From positions 7,541,888 to 7,605,887 of the forward strand of contig CM067450.1 of NCBI GenBank assembly GCA_034508935.3: a stretch of 64,000 nt of DNA, given 5' to 3'. Shown one piece after another: positions 22,805 to 63,089 of this stretch (the stretch's first letter is position 1; each line of letters begins with the position of its first letter). The DNA is from Berghia stephanieae. Lineage: Eukaryota > Mollusca > Gastropoda > Nudibranchia > Aeolidiidae. The position numbers were made by a program, and so were the translations under genes. Under the pieces are notes generated by a model. That model had not been told where the DNA came from. It worked only from the letters and a program-made list of their open reading frames with translations, and did no database searches.

Positions 22805-24334
22805 GTGAGTGTTTTGGCGAATCTTTGGACAATTTAGAACCCTATGTCAAATACAATGTGAGTTTTGAAAGACCGAAACCTGTATCTTTATTTCTGTTTT
22901 CAGTAGAAGTCATTATATACTACAGGAATGGTGAATCGGATGGTTTTACGCGGAGGCCCAAAGCGTCAACTTGTTTTCCTCCTCTTTTCCTCGCCTATAG
23001 CCTATGCCGACCCCCACCCCCAATAAAGAAAAAAAGTCATATTCAGGTGTCAACCTGATTCACAGGAGAGCCCGATGACTGCATCCCTTCACGGCATCGA
23101 TTGATTACTCTCGTTTTTGCCTGTGCAATGTATATCGTAGTCACTGGTACTTAGAATGGCCCCTTACTCATCGTTACCCTTTCTTTTCTTTAAAAAAAAA
23201 TTGGAAAAAAAGAGGCCATACTCTGACGAATTTTTTTTTTTTTTAATTAAAAAGGCCACAAAATACAACATTCTTCAACAGATAAGGTAGGCTCAGTCTT
23301 GAGACTTGATTTTAGCAATATATTTGAGTTATCCCTTACTTAGACTAGAACCGAGATAAAAACCGGTGATGAGAAAAATGCACACATTTTTTATTTTTGT
23401 GCTCAATCCTAAGCCTAAGGTCAACAAGGGCCCATATTTCTTCCACTAATAATGGCATGCAGAATGGAGGTGAGAAATTTTGTACTCAACAAAAGTCTGT
23501 CAATTACAGTTTACAGTTGTCAACACTTATTGTCACCTAGTTTCTCAGTCTCATACTCAGATTCAGATTATTTTTACTGTTGCATCTTGATCTGGACTGG
23601 AGACCATTCTATTGGATGCAAATAAATAAAGAAAATTATTTGTAGAGTTGTGCCTTGTACTTGTACTCATGCCCTCAGCTAGCTAAAGCCTTTTTGGCAC
23701 CTCAGTGAGCTTTCTCCTTGACAACCTAGTTTTCTGATTTCATCCCTGCTATAGAAGTAGAGTTTGTCTCTGTACCTAAGCTGATACAGATGATGATGAT
23801 GTCATTCGCCCAATGGGTGGGATCAACAAATTGATATAGATGACCCTGATTCCAATTTATATTGTCATATTTTATTATTTCAGAAATCCTTTCCACTCAA
23901 CAGTACATGAATATCTAAGACCAGTTTAGACATGATAGAAAGATATACCTGACTTCTGAATTCTGGAGATGTTTCTGAAAGTCATTGCATCTCGGAGGTG
24001 ATAAGAGAGTAGTTTATGTTAAAACAGGGGTGTTTTTAGGGTTTTGAAAACATTTTTTGTGCAAAATCAAATCGCCTCATTTTGTTTGTTTTAAAAGAAA
24101 TTCTGTTGTGCATGTCAAATTCTTCAACAAGACATTCAATAGTTTTTTGTTGTATGACACAAAATGTAGTTGACACACACTGTTCATCTGGTCAAGCTAA
24201 TTGGCCAATGAAACCCATGAATTTGTAGACACTTGAGCTATTCTAATAAATTAGGCAGCAACAAGGTACAGGGATGCTCTTTTTAGCCGGAAGACAGTTT
24301 TTAAAAAAATCGCCAGCTGATTTTGGTCACTATT

Positions 24335-24822
24335 CTGTCATCTGCATTTTTTGCGGCCGCAAATGGCAATTTGCGGGCGCAAATATCATGGCGATCCGCA
24401 AATTTTGGCAAATTTCCCAAAATTGGCAAATCGTGGCAAATTTTGGGAAAATTGGCAAATCGCGTGGCAAATTTTGGGAAAAAAAAGAAGCGAAAACAAA
24501 ATAACGAAAAAAAAAGTGCAAAACTTGAGATATGTTGCAGCTTTGCCTGGGACCAATCCAGGGAAAGCTACTCTCTACGGATAATGATCCTTTAAAATCT
24601 TTGTAACAAGGCTAATCACAGTCATTTCATTTCTCAAGTCCTTAAATGTAATAAATTGTCTTTTATATTATTTTTTTCTGTATCGCGTGTTAGTTTTTAC
24701 TGAAACGCTTAGTTTTCCTCCGCAAATTTATTGGCAAATTTCTTGGCAAATTTCGGGGGGGGGGGGTTTGGCAAATTTTGGCAAATTTTAGGTCCCAATT
24801 TGGCAAAAAATGCAGATGACAG
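24335..24822. mobile_element. MITE with perfect 20-bp TIRs and 6-bp TSD
   Basis: Ends are CTGTCATCTGCATTTTTTGC and its exact reverse complement. ACTATT is duplicated at 24329-24334 and 24823-24828. The 488-bp interior is filled with degenerate GCAAATTTTGG-like repeats. A 6-bp duplication fits hAT-related (hAT6-type) elements. It lies in EHMT intron 1. Confidence 0.85.
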
Positions 24823-26078
24823 ACTATTGATGGTTTTTTTAAAAGATGAAAGCATTGCTTGTTTAATGTAATGGTTAAGGGGAAGCTAGGTGGATTTGTA
24901 TCCTTTCTGTAATTTTAAGTTGATATTGTTTGATGAAGAGCATTTTTGTACGAAATAATTTCATATGCTCTTCACCAGAAAAATTTTCAGGGCATCCCTG
25001 CAGGTAGAGCTGAGACATCTAGAGGGATATCAATCGAACATGTGTTGTTGTCAACAACTTTATTAAAACAAAGCACCATTGGTTATTGACACAAACCATT
25101 AACCACGCTCTACTCCTTTTATGTGCAAGTTAGATGTCTTAGAGGAAGAGGCAAAAGACTTTAATGCAAGCTGAGACTTGGATCAATGCATTGCCCCACC
25201 TCCTTTTTAATTTGACTAAAAGTGTAAGACTCTTTTAACACCTTGGAAGTTGAAGGGAATGACACGGTCCGTAGTCTTAGTACACATAATGAGTGCTCTA
25301 GTAGTTGGTATGGCTGTTTGTGAAGTCATAATCTTTGAGTGGGTATTCCTGTTCCGTTTTTATTGTTCATATGGTATTTAACGGAGAATTGGGAAAAAGT
25401 TTCAATCAAAGTGAATGTCAGACTCAGATAAATTCGTCCCTATTAGCCGGGGACCTTTTCCCAGAGAGGTAAATTATATAGAAAATAATGCCGTTCCATG
25501 GAATTTCATCCTGATTTGTCGGGTTTTCGAATGGGAGATTCCCAATTTTGATGTCCCAATGTATTACAATTTGTGAGGCTGGCTGAGAAAAACTTGAAGG
25601 TTGTGGCAAGCTTCGATTCGAGATATGAGCCAAAATCGATGATGAAGTGAATGTCTAGCAAATTTTTGATTTTTATGAATAATGCTTCTTAAACCATTTA
25701 AGAATCAATTCATGATTGTATTAAATCTTGAAAATAAAAATAAATGTGTTTACTTTTTGATTTTCTAAGACACATCAGTCGCAAAATTAGGATTAAATAG
25801 CAAGATTTTTGTAGCTAAACTTCGAGCTGTTTCAGATCTCACGACCTCCATGTTTACACACCCAACCCTATCATTTTACACATCAAATGCAAAGATTTTC
25901 ACACGGCTTTTCATTCACCACGAATATGAACGTACACAGCATTGTAAACAAACAGGAGGAATCTGGGTAGGCGGTTTAATTGGGTCTTGTTTATGTTGTG
26001 ATCCCTAACTTCTACTTTCCTAGCAACTCATGTCTACAATCTTTTTGAATATTCTCTTTTTACATCGTTTGCAGCATT

Positions 26079-26081
<3 letters not shown>

Positions 26082-26152
<71 letters not shown>
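26082..26152. repeat. AT microsatellite, EHMT intron 1
   Basis: About 35 AT units. Confidence 0.95.
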
Positions 26153-26156
<4 letters not shown>

Positions 26157-27107
26157 TATTACACCTGAAGATTTAATCTCTAAGGACATGTTATTTAAGT
26201 TGACGACTGATAAAGTTATGGCCAACCTCAATCGGCTCGGTACCTCTTTCATAGGAAAATATCTGTAGCTGCCTGAATCGTCTCTATTAACAGGGTTTGC
26301 TGACGTTTCTCAAACAATATCCATTGTCAAACACTACTTCTGAATTGGATCTTGGGATAATTTTTGACTGTCTTAACATAGCAAATAGAATAATGGGTAT
26401 GATCTTCAGAAGTTTGTTAGTTTAGACAAATTTATTATTATTTACTAGTTGAAAACCTGCAACATTTGCATTATTAATCTACTCTATTATGCAAAATAAC
26501 ATAGATCAAGATGAATCTTTTGACTCAACGTACAAAATCGGTCTGGTAATAAAGTCATTTGTCGGCCGTCTTTGAATATTTGCAATGCTAATACTAATAG
26601 ATTGCCTTTTGTATATTAGACTCCAAATGCAATTGCCATTTTGGTGATATGCTGAACAAGAGATTTGTACAAATCTGTTCTTTAAAAAAAAAAAGGTTAG
26701 GGCCGAAACTATTTTTTTACAGATTGATGTACGAGTAACTTGTAAATCTTTTTTTTAATTAAGGGTAATTCTATCACCTTTTGTCTCAACTGATTATTTA
26801 TAAAAGGGCATAATGGTCAGTCATTTGATATTGGGAATCGCCATCTGGCTGCCCTGTTGCTAGATTCATTTGTACCCACCTACAGATTTTATTACCAGAT
26901 TGATTTTGGTAGTTGATGTCTCAAAAGATTTGTCTGGATCTAGGTTAATTTCCACAATACAGTAATATAATAATTTGAATAGGCGAGTGCCTCTTTAGTG
27001 ACAGCCTTTATGTCCCCATAGATATTGGTGATTCTCCACTAGAGGATAATAATTAAACTTTCTTAACCTTATATTTCTGTCTCTATGGTGACTCCATCAC
27101 TCAACCT

Positions 27108-27187
27108 CACCCCCCCCCCCCCCCCCCCCTCTTCTCTCTCTCTTCTCTCCCCCCCCCCCCCTCCTCTCTCTCTCTCTCTCCCCCCCC

Positions 27188-27251
<64 letters not shown>

Positions 27252-27292
27252 TCCTCCCTCCCTCCTCTCTCTCTCTCTCTCTCCCTCTCTGT
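27108..27292. repeat. C/CT-rich pyrimidine tract before EHMT exon 2
   Basis: About 185 bases of uninterrupted C and T, ending 75 bases before the exon 2 acceptor. Confidence 0.95.
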
Positions 27293-27366
27293 CTTTTTAC
27301 CAGGTTTATAGTATTACAAAAATAAAAGTGATTTCCATATACTTTATTTTATCTTTTTATCCACAG

Positions 27367-55865
<28,499 letters not shown>

Positions 55866-56414
55866 CCTCTTCTTAAACACACTTAGAGTTTGGTCACAAA
55901 TTGGGGACCCTCTCTGGTCAAATCATTGAGCACCGGTCTCGCATATAGAAAACAACCCGTTGAGATTGTTGGAATTTTACATATTGTGGTTTTTAAAGAT
56001 TATTTTTATCTGTCACCGATCCCCCATCTCCACACAGCAGTGATTGCTTGGTATGTTGAGTGTGAAAAGTACATTGCTGAAGGCATTTGTTCTGTCTAGA
56101 GGCTTGGTGCAATTGTAACTGCATAGAAATTGGGATAAATAAATGTAATACGTCAGTGTTTTCATTGAAATGTCCATAAGATATTTGCTATCGGCAGGGG
56201 TTGCCCTGCGAAAATTGAACACAAAGAATGTGTATATTTCATGCAGCTCCAGATTTATGGATGATAGTCATATAGAACTGTCATATAGAAATATCACATT
56301 GCTCAGAACTTATGAATTTCCTTCAAAATTTAAACACTTTTTATTTTTTTACATTTGTCTGTCTTTGATGCCTTGAGACTTTTCCTTTCAATTCCCCTAT
56401 CTCTCGCAAATAAA
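55866..56414 (+). other. EHMT: EHMT 3' UTR with two poly(A) signals
   Basis: AATAAA occurs at 56138-56143 and again at 56409-56414. Either could end the transcript; nothing else is recognised in between. Confidence 0.55.
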
Positions 56415-56950
56415 CTGATTCTTATTTTCACAAAGGTTAGCAAATGTTTGGGCCTTGGGTGGAAATCCCCTCAAGCCCAAGGATGGGGTCGTAACGTTGA
56501 CCTCACAGGTCTGTGAATTTTACGCTGGTCCACAGCACAGCTATCTGTTCAGAGTTTAATTTGTTTAGAAAATGTGGCTAGAGGAAAGACAGCGAATGTT
56601 GTGTTACATCAAATAGCTTGTCAAGCAAAAGTATTGGATGGTTGTATAATATTGAAAGTCCTGTTTTGCGGGTGGTTGGATGGGAGCATCACCCTTGAAT
56701 CATATACCTATGATGTTCGCATGGGTGTACGATCCGATAGTGATGTCGTTTCTTCTTCTCTTTACTAGCCTATCCTGCTTCTTTGGTTTGTGATTGTATT
56801 TTTGACAGGGGATATTTTTTTTCCTGTAAATCCTCTGCCTGTTTGTTCTTGGTTATTTATAATTTAGCTTATGATATCTTTAGGTTATGATTTTGATTGA
56901 CATTTGTACTATTTTTGTTAGATTGCTTGTTTTTTTTGTTTCAGCGGTCT

Positions 56951-57273
56951 CTCATATAACCTCAATTGTGTTGGAAGAGACCTAAAGCAACAAACAAACA
57001 AATCTCTCATATAACCTCATTTGTGTTGGAAGAGACCTAAAGCAACAAACAAACAAATCTCTCATATAACCTCAATTGTGTTGGAAGAGACCTAAAGCAA
57101 CAAACAAACAAATCTCTCATATAACCTCATTTGTGTTGGAAGAGACCTAAAGCAACAAACAAACAAATCTCTCATATAACCTCAATTGTGTTGGAAGAGA
57201 CCTAAAGCAACAAACAAACAAATCTCTCATATAACCTCAATTGTGTTGGAAGAGACCTAAAGCAACAAACAAA
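56951..57273. repeat. 55-bp minisatellite, 6 units
   Basis: Units begin CTCATATAACCTCA at 56951, 57006, 57061, 57116, 57171 and 57226. Units 1-4 alternate AATTG and TTTG variants, giving a 110-bp higher-order period. Each unit ends GCAACAAACAAACAAAT. Confidence 0.95.
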
Positions 57274-58556
57274 AAGTCCTGTTTACAGGGCAAATGGCCC
57301 AGGTCCACACACCTTCTCTCTCTCTTTCTATTACACATATCATTCGTCCTTTCCACGTGGCTTTGTGTCTCCCTTCCTTAAAATGTACACACATTTTTTT
57401 TGTTTGATACTTATGGCAGGTCTTTGTGTAAGTGGCGTCATGTCATCAAAAAGAAGCAAACTGCCTGTTTTTAATTGATGTTGTCTTAGGAAAATTCTAT
57501 CGCTCTGTTAGGAAACTTCTATTGCTCTGCGAATTATGTGTGAGAGAAGAGGGAGAGAGAGAGAGAGAAAGAGATAATAATTATTATTATTATTATTGAC
57601 GTTTAGTGTCAGCATTCATATGTTTTGACATTGTTATAATATTATGATAATTGTAAATTTATATTTTATATATGAAATATTATTTCACACTGGCCATATA
57701 GACGATATGGAATATATGTATAGAAAATGATATTATTCATGATGTCAACAATTCTAAACTGTTAGAAGCTTTGGACATAACAAGTCCTGTATTCTACAAG
57801 AATGAAAACAACAACTTAAAACCAAAAAAAAAAAAAAAAGGAAAAACAGCAATTGGTGAGGAGAAATGTTGGGTCCAAACCCCCCTTTATATAACCAAAC
57901 AAACCGAACATTTTAAAAGGTAAATAAATAAAATAAATAAATTTAAGAAAATGTTAAGTACCGGACAAGAAATGTTGTCTTATTCTTAAAAGTTAAATAT
58001 TTTTTTTCCATTTTAAGCCAAGAAATGGTTGAATGAACATTGCGTGAATGAATTGATATTGGATGAATGAATGAATGAATGAATGGTTGAATTAATTAAT
58101 TGATTTAATGACTATTTAATTATTGTATGTATGAATGAATGAGTTCTTTTCAAGAAGCTGTTGTGTTCATTTTTGTTAAATACTTTAACATAATACATAT
58201 AAATAATACATATTATGGAGTAATAAATGTGTGCACGGTATTGTATATAGTAAATATATTATATATATATATATTATTATATATATATATATAAAATGGC
58301 CATCATCACGTGATTCACTGTATTTTCATGATTATTATTTTTTAAATCATTTTTTTCAATTCCTTTTTCCATTATCATTTCTTGCTAAGTCATGCTTCCC
58401 TATTTCTACATTGGCTAATAGTATGATGCTACAAATAAAGTCATTTGTATTGAAACTTTGTCATTGTCGACGTTTATTAGATCATAAACGAACCAACACT
58501 AAATATGGTCCGTTACACGAATGTAAAGCAAGCTCATGATTACACTCGAGTTACCT
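57274..58556. other. Intergenic, low-complexity
   Basis: Short GA, ATT, GAAT and AT runs, and AATAAA strings near 58434. No exon or repeat family. Confidence 0.45.
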
Positions 58557-59051
58557 GGTGCGGTTCCTGACCTCCCATAGCGGGCAGGGAGGCACTTGCT
58601 GTGTCTTCTATCCCCTATATCTGTTTTCCAAGATGCTTTCTGTCTTCGTCTTGGAATGACATTACCGGTTTTGTCCTGACCCTGGCTGGGGGGGGGGGGG
58701 GGGGGGGGAACAGTCAAATACATAGTCATTGTTTTTGGAGATAATACTTTTTTCCTAGTAAATCATCTCTCTGTTATATATTATTAGATTTGTTATTTTG
58801 AATGTGTAATGTAAGCATTTGAGTGTATTCCTCTTTGTTGGGTCTTGTGCTTGTGTCTGGATGGGACTTATCGGTGATCTCAATCTAAGTACATTGATGG
58901 TATGCTCTTGGAATCTACATCTGATCCCTATTTATTTCCAGTTCTCCTTTGTCTTACTTTTTCTTGGGTGCTTTAATTTTTATTCTAGAATTTGACTATC
59001 CCATTGTCTTCCTTTTTACTGGCGCTGATATGACCTAAATGTGTTGCAAAT
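58557..59051 (+). mobile_element. GCGCC-hairpin SINE, cluster copy 1
   Basis: Head TGCGGTTCCTGACCTCCCAT to ATGTGTTGCAAAT; the tail is cut where the next copy begins. Confidence 0.85.
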
Positions 59052-59549
59052 CTGGGTGGGGTTCCTACCTCCCATAGCGGACAGGGAGGTACTTGCTGTG
59101 TCTTCTATCCCCTCTTATCTGTTTTCCAATTGCTTTCTGTCTTTGTCTTGGAATGAGATTGCTTGGTTTTGTCCTGACCTTGGCGGAGTCCTTGGCTGAG
59201 AGGGAAACAGTCAAATACATAGTTATAGTTTTGGGAGATGATATTTTTTTCCTTGTAAATCATCTCTCTGTTAAGTACTGTTACTCTTTTCATTTTTAAC
59301 ATATGATTTGTAAACATTTGAGTGTTCCTCTTAGTGGGATCTGTGCTTGTGTCTGGATGAGACTTTAAGGTGATCTCAAACTCAGTACTTTGATAGTGTG
59401 CTCTCGTGTCCCCCTTGTCTTACCTTTTCTTATGTGCTTTAATTGTAATTCTAGAACTTATTACTATCCCGTTTTCTTCCTTTTTACTGGCGCTGATATG
59501 ACCTTATGTGTTGCGAGCGCCGTAAAACCCTTAAAAACAAAAACATATC
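59052..59549 (+). mobile_element. GCGCC-hairpin SINE, cluster copy 2
   Basis: Begins CTGGGTGGGGTTCCTACCTC and ends GAGCGCCGTAAAACCCTTAA plus an A-rich tail that abuts copy 3. Confidence 0.85.
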
Positions 59550-60091
59550 TCTGGATGGGGATCCTGACCTCCCATAGCGGGCAGGGAGGTACATACTGTG
59601 TCTTCTATCGCCTTATATCTGTTATCCAACATGCTTTCTGTCTTTGTCTTGGAATGGGATTACTTGGTTTTGTCCTGGCACTGGCCGGAATCCTAGCTGG
59701 GAGGGAAACAGTCAAATGCATAGTTATTGTTTTGGGAGATTATATTTTTTTCCATGTAAATCATCTCTCTGTTATGTATTATTATATTTGTTATTTTTAA
59801 TGTTTAATGTAAGCATTTGAGTGTATTCCTCTTTGTTGGATTTTGTGCTTGTGTCCAGATGAGACTTATAGGTGGTCTCAAACTAAGTACTTTGGTAGTG
59901 TGCTCTTGGAATCTACATCTGATCCCTATTTGTTCCCAATTCCCCTATGTCTTACTTTTTCTTGGGTACTTTATTTGTAATTCTAGAACCTTTAACTATC
60001 CCATTTTCTTCTTTTTACTGGCGCTGATATAACCTAAATGTGTTGCAAGCGCCGTAAAACCCTTTAAAAAAAACAAAACAAAAAAACATTT
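59550..60091 (+). mobile_element. GCGCC-hairpin SINE, cluster copy 3
   Basis: Complete copy with intact 3' hairpin (60018-60054) and a long A-rich tail. Confidence 0.87.
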
Positions 60092-60500
60092 CCTGGCCGG
60101 AGTCCTAGCTGGGAGGGAAACAGTCGAATAATGCATAGTTATTGTTTTAGAAGATATTTTTTTCCTTGTAAATCATCTCTCTGTAATGTATTTTTTGTTA
60201 TTTTTAATGTATAATGTAGGTATTTGAGTGTATTCCTCTTTGTTGGATTTTGTGCTTGTGTCTGGATGAGCCATAGGTGATCTCAAACTAGGTGCATTGG
60301 TGGTATGTATGCTCTTGGAATCTACATCTGATCCCTATTTGTCCCCAGTTCCCTATGTCTTACTTTTTCTTGGGTGCTTTAATTGTAATTCTAGAACTTT
60401 TTACTATCCCATTTTCTTCCTTTATACTGGCGCTGATATAACCTAAATGTGTTGCAAGCGCCGTAAAACCCTTAAAAACAAAACAAACAACAAAAACATA
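60092..60500 (+). mobile_element. GCGCC-hairpin SINE, cluster copy 4, 5'-truncated
   Basis: Starts at the CTGGCCGGAGTCCTAGCTGG block and runs to the hairpin and tail. Confidence 0.82.
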
Positions 60501-60811
60501 TGTACTATTTTGTTTTATTCTTAACATATGGTTTGTAAACATTTGAGTGTTTTCCTCTCAATGGGGACTTATGCTGGTGTCTGGGCGAGACTTTTAGGTG
60601 ATTTCAAACTAAGTACACTGATAGTGTGCCCTTGGGATCTACATCTGTATCCTATTTGAACCTTTTCCCCTTGACTTACTTTTTCCTTTGACAAGTCCTT
60701 TTAATTATATTCTTCCTTTTTACTGGCGCTGATATGACCTAAATATGCTGCAAGCGCCGTAAAACCTTAAAAACAAAAACAAATGTGTTGCAAGCGCCGT
60801 AAAACCCTTAA
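60501..60811 (+). mobile_element. GCGCC-hairpin SINE, cluster copy 5, 5'-truncated, duplicated tail
   Basis: Starts at ACATATGGTTTGTAAACATT. The AAATGTGTTGCAAGCGCCGT end is present twice in a row (to 60779 and again 60780-60811). Confidence 0.8.
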
Positions 60812-61315
60812 CTGGGTGGGGTTCCTGACCTCCCATAGTGGGCAGGGAGGTACTTAGTGCGTCTTCTATCCCCTATATCTGTTTTCCATCTTGCTTTCTG
60901 TCTTTGTCTTGGAATGAGATTACTTGGTTTTGTCCTGGTCCTGGCTGAGAGGGAAACAGTCAAATGTATAGTTAGTTTTGGGAGATGATATTTTTTCCCT
61001 TGTAAATCATCTCTCTGTTATATATTATTATATTTGTTATTTTGAATGTGTAATGTAAGCATTAGAGAGTATTCCTCTTTGTTGGATCTTGTGCTTGTGT
61101 CTAGATGTTACTTATCGGTGATCTCAATCTGAGTACATTGATGGTATGCTCTTGGAATCTACATCTGATCCCTATTTGTTTCCAGTTCCCCTTTGTCTTA
61201 CTTTTTCTTGGGTGCTTTAATTGCAATTCTATAATTTGACTATCCCATTCTTCCTTTTTACTGACGCTGACCTAAACGTGTTGCATGCGCCGTAAAACCC
61301 TTAAAAACAAAACAA
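60812..61315 (+). mobile_element. GCGCC-hairpin SINE, cluster copy 6
   Basis: Complete copy; the hairpin stem is partly mutated (GACGCT..ATGCGCC). Confidence 0.85.
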
Positions 61316-61550
61316 CGATTGCTTATCTCTGGATGGGACTTTTAGTGGATATTGTCAAAATTGGCTGGTGGATGGATTGCTAGTGGAGTCTTCCGAATCC
61401 GATTTGAAACAGCCCCCTGTATCTCCCCTTTTCTTCTGTGCTTTTTAACTTCAGATTTACAACTTTCCTCTATCGTCTTCGTTTTTACTGGCGCTGAAGT
61501 GACCTAATATAATAGTTTCGCAAAAACAAAAAACAAAAATACAAATACAA
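61316..61550 (+). mobile_element. GCGCC-hairpin SINE relative, cluster copy 7, diverged
   Basis: Shares TTTTTACTGGCGCTGAAGTG and the A-rich tail; its body matches the 19840-20290 subfamily (GGATGGATTGCTAGTGGA). Confidence 0.65.
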
Positions 61551-61649
61551 GAAAGCAAACAATTGTTCTCCTTGTTCCTTGTAGAAAACGGAAACGCGCG
61601 TCCCCTTGTGAAGAATATAAATATAATATTAAAAATTGCCCCAACTATC

Positions 61650-61740
61650 GGGAGCCTCTGTGGTGTGATGGTAGCACGTCTGACCGGTAATCAGGTCTGA
61701 GGTTCGATCCCCTGTCGAGTTAGACTGAATTTTTGGGATG
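61650..61740 (+). mobile_element. tRNA-derived sequence, SINE head or pseudo-tRNA
   Basis: D arm, anticodon stem TCTGA/TCAGG and a perfect B box GGTTCGATCCC (61702-61712) are present, but the acceptor and T stems do not pair and base 33 is C. A T run follows. Confidence 0.55.
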
Positions 61741-61923
61741 GTTTTTTTTCTTCTATTTTTCTTTATTGCTTTGTCTGACACCTTTCATACACACTTGTTC
61801 AGATCTTTATCTTAAAAGATAATTGCATATCGCTCATGACGACGACACAGCAGATGAGAATCCAAAAATATTCCTTAGCTGTATGAAATTAAGAGATCGA
61901 CGAGGATGATATGACATTTTAAG

Positions 61924-61933
61924 TATATATAAT
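61924..61933 (+). promoter_or_regulatory. TATA-like box before the signal-peptide exon
   Basis: TATATATAAT sits at a plausible distance for a transcript start near 61955 and the ATG at 62033. AT-rich strings are common here, so support is weak. Confidence 0.25.
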
Positions 61934-62032
61934 ATTATGTATACTGATAAGACACAGACACATCCCTATTCATGTCATCATCGTTTTCGACTTATATTCT
62001 ATTCTAGTCGATCTGTTTTGACGTGAAAGAAA

Positions 62033-62084
62033 ATGGCGTGCATTTTACAAATAAGTCTTGTCTTATTTGCTTTCTTCACGTTTG
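62033..62084 (+). CDS. Candidate signal-peptide first exon of a secreted-protein gene
   Basis: ATG opens MACILQISLVLFAFFTF plus one base and is cut by a strong donor G|GTGAGT. The hydrophobic core with a short polar start is a typical secretory signal peptide. A TATA-like TATATATAAT lies about 110 bases upstream. No second exon was recognised before the window ends. It is a single small exon, so it is tentative. Confidence 0.4.
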
Positions 62085-62184
62085 GTGAGTAGTCATTTAG
62101 CCGCATCATCATCATCATCATCATCAATCATATTGATGAATAATTTGTGCATTACTTTTGGTAATAACTATAGTTATATCATTA

Positions 62185-62380
62185 AAATCTTCTTCTTCTT
62201 CTTCTTCTTCTTCTTCTTCTTCTTTCTTTCTTCTTCTTCTTCTTCTTTCTTTTCTTCTTCTTCTTCTCTTCTTCTTCTTCTTCTTCTTCTTCCTTCTTTT
62301 TCTCTCTTTTCTTCTCTCTCTCTCTCTCTCCTCCTTCTTTCCCTCCTCTCCTCTTCCTCCTCCTCTCTCCTCCTCCCCTA
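62185..62380. repeat. CTT/CTC pyrimidine tract
   Basis: About 195 bases of CTT and CTC units, about 100 bases after the signal-peptide exon donor. Confidence 0.95.
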
Positions 62381-62403
62381 TCACCATCGCCATCATCATC
62401 AGC

Positions 62404-62946
62404 AGCTGGGTGGGGTTCCTGACCTCCCATAGTGGGCCGGGGGGGGGGGGGGGGGGGGCATACTGTCTTCTATCCCCTTATATCCGTTTTCCAACATGCT
62501 TTCTGTCTTTGTCTTGGAATGAGATTACTTGGTTTTGTCCTGGTCTTGGCCAGATGCCCTGGCTGAAAGGGAAACAGTCGAATGTATAGTTAGTTTTGGG
62601 AGATGATATTTTTTTCATTGTAAATCATCTCTCTGTTATGCACTGTATTATGCTTTCTTTATATTATATATGATTTGTAAAACATTTGAGTGTGTTCCTC
62701 TTAGCGGGGACCTGTGCTTGTGTCTGGATGAGACTTTTAGTGATCTCAAACTAAGTACTTTGATAGAGTGCTTTTGGAATCTACACCTGTTTCTTATTTG
62801 AACCAATTCCCCTTTGTCTTCCGTTTTCTTGATGCTTTATTGTAATTCTAGAACTTTTTACTATCCCATTTTCTTCCTTTTTTACTGGCGCTGATATGAC
62901 CTTAATGTGTTGCAAGCACCGTAAAACCCTTAAAAACATTAAAAAC
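62404..62946 (+). mobile_element. GCGCC-hairpin SINE, cluster copy 8
   Basis: Complete copy with an 18-base G run in the head and AAAAACATTAAAAACAC tail. It lies downstream of the signal-peptide exon. Confidence 0.85.
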
Positions 62947-63089
62947 ACATCATCAGCAGCAGCACGACCACCAACAACAACAATAACACTATCAGTGATA
63001 GTATCACCACCACTATTATCAACACCTTGCTACTTGCTTCTGGCCATTTTTTACAATACGTGTCTTTCCAGAGTAGCACAGTTAATTGG

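Larger units (their letters stand above)
22805..27366 (+). other. EHMT: EHMT intron 1
   Basis: About 4.6 kb containing the MITE at 24335, an AT microsatellite and the pyrimidine tract. Other parts show nothing recognisable. Confidence 0.5.

Noticed and set aside
22825-23058. Open frame just after EHMT exon 1
   Set aside because: It lies in intron 1 sequence with no homology, and ends in a low-complexity proline/lysine stretch.
56951-57273. CRISPR-like regular array
   Set aside because: Units are identical over their whole 55 bp with no variable spacers, and the host is eukaryotic; it is a minisatellite.
61650-61740. Functional tRNA-Thr (GGT)
   Set aside because: The B box and anticodon arm are good, but acceptor and T stems do not pair and position 33 is C.
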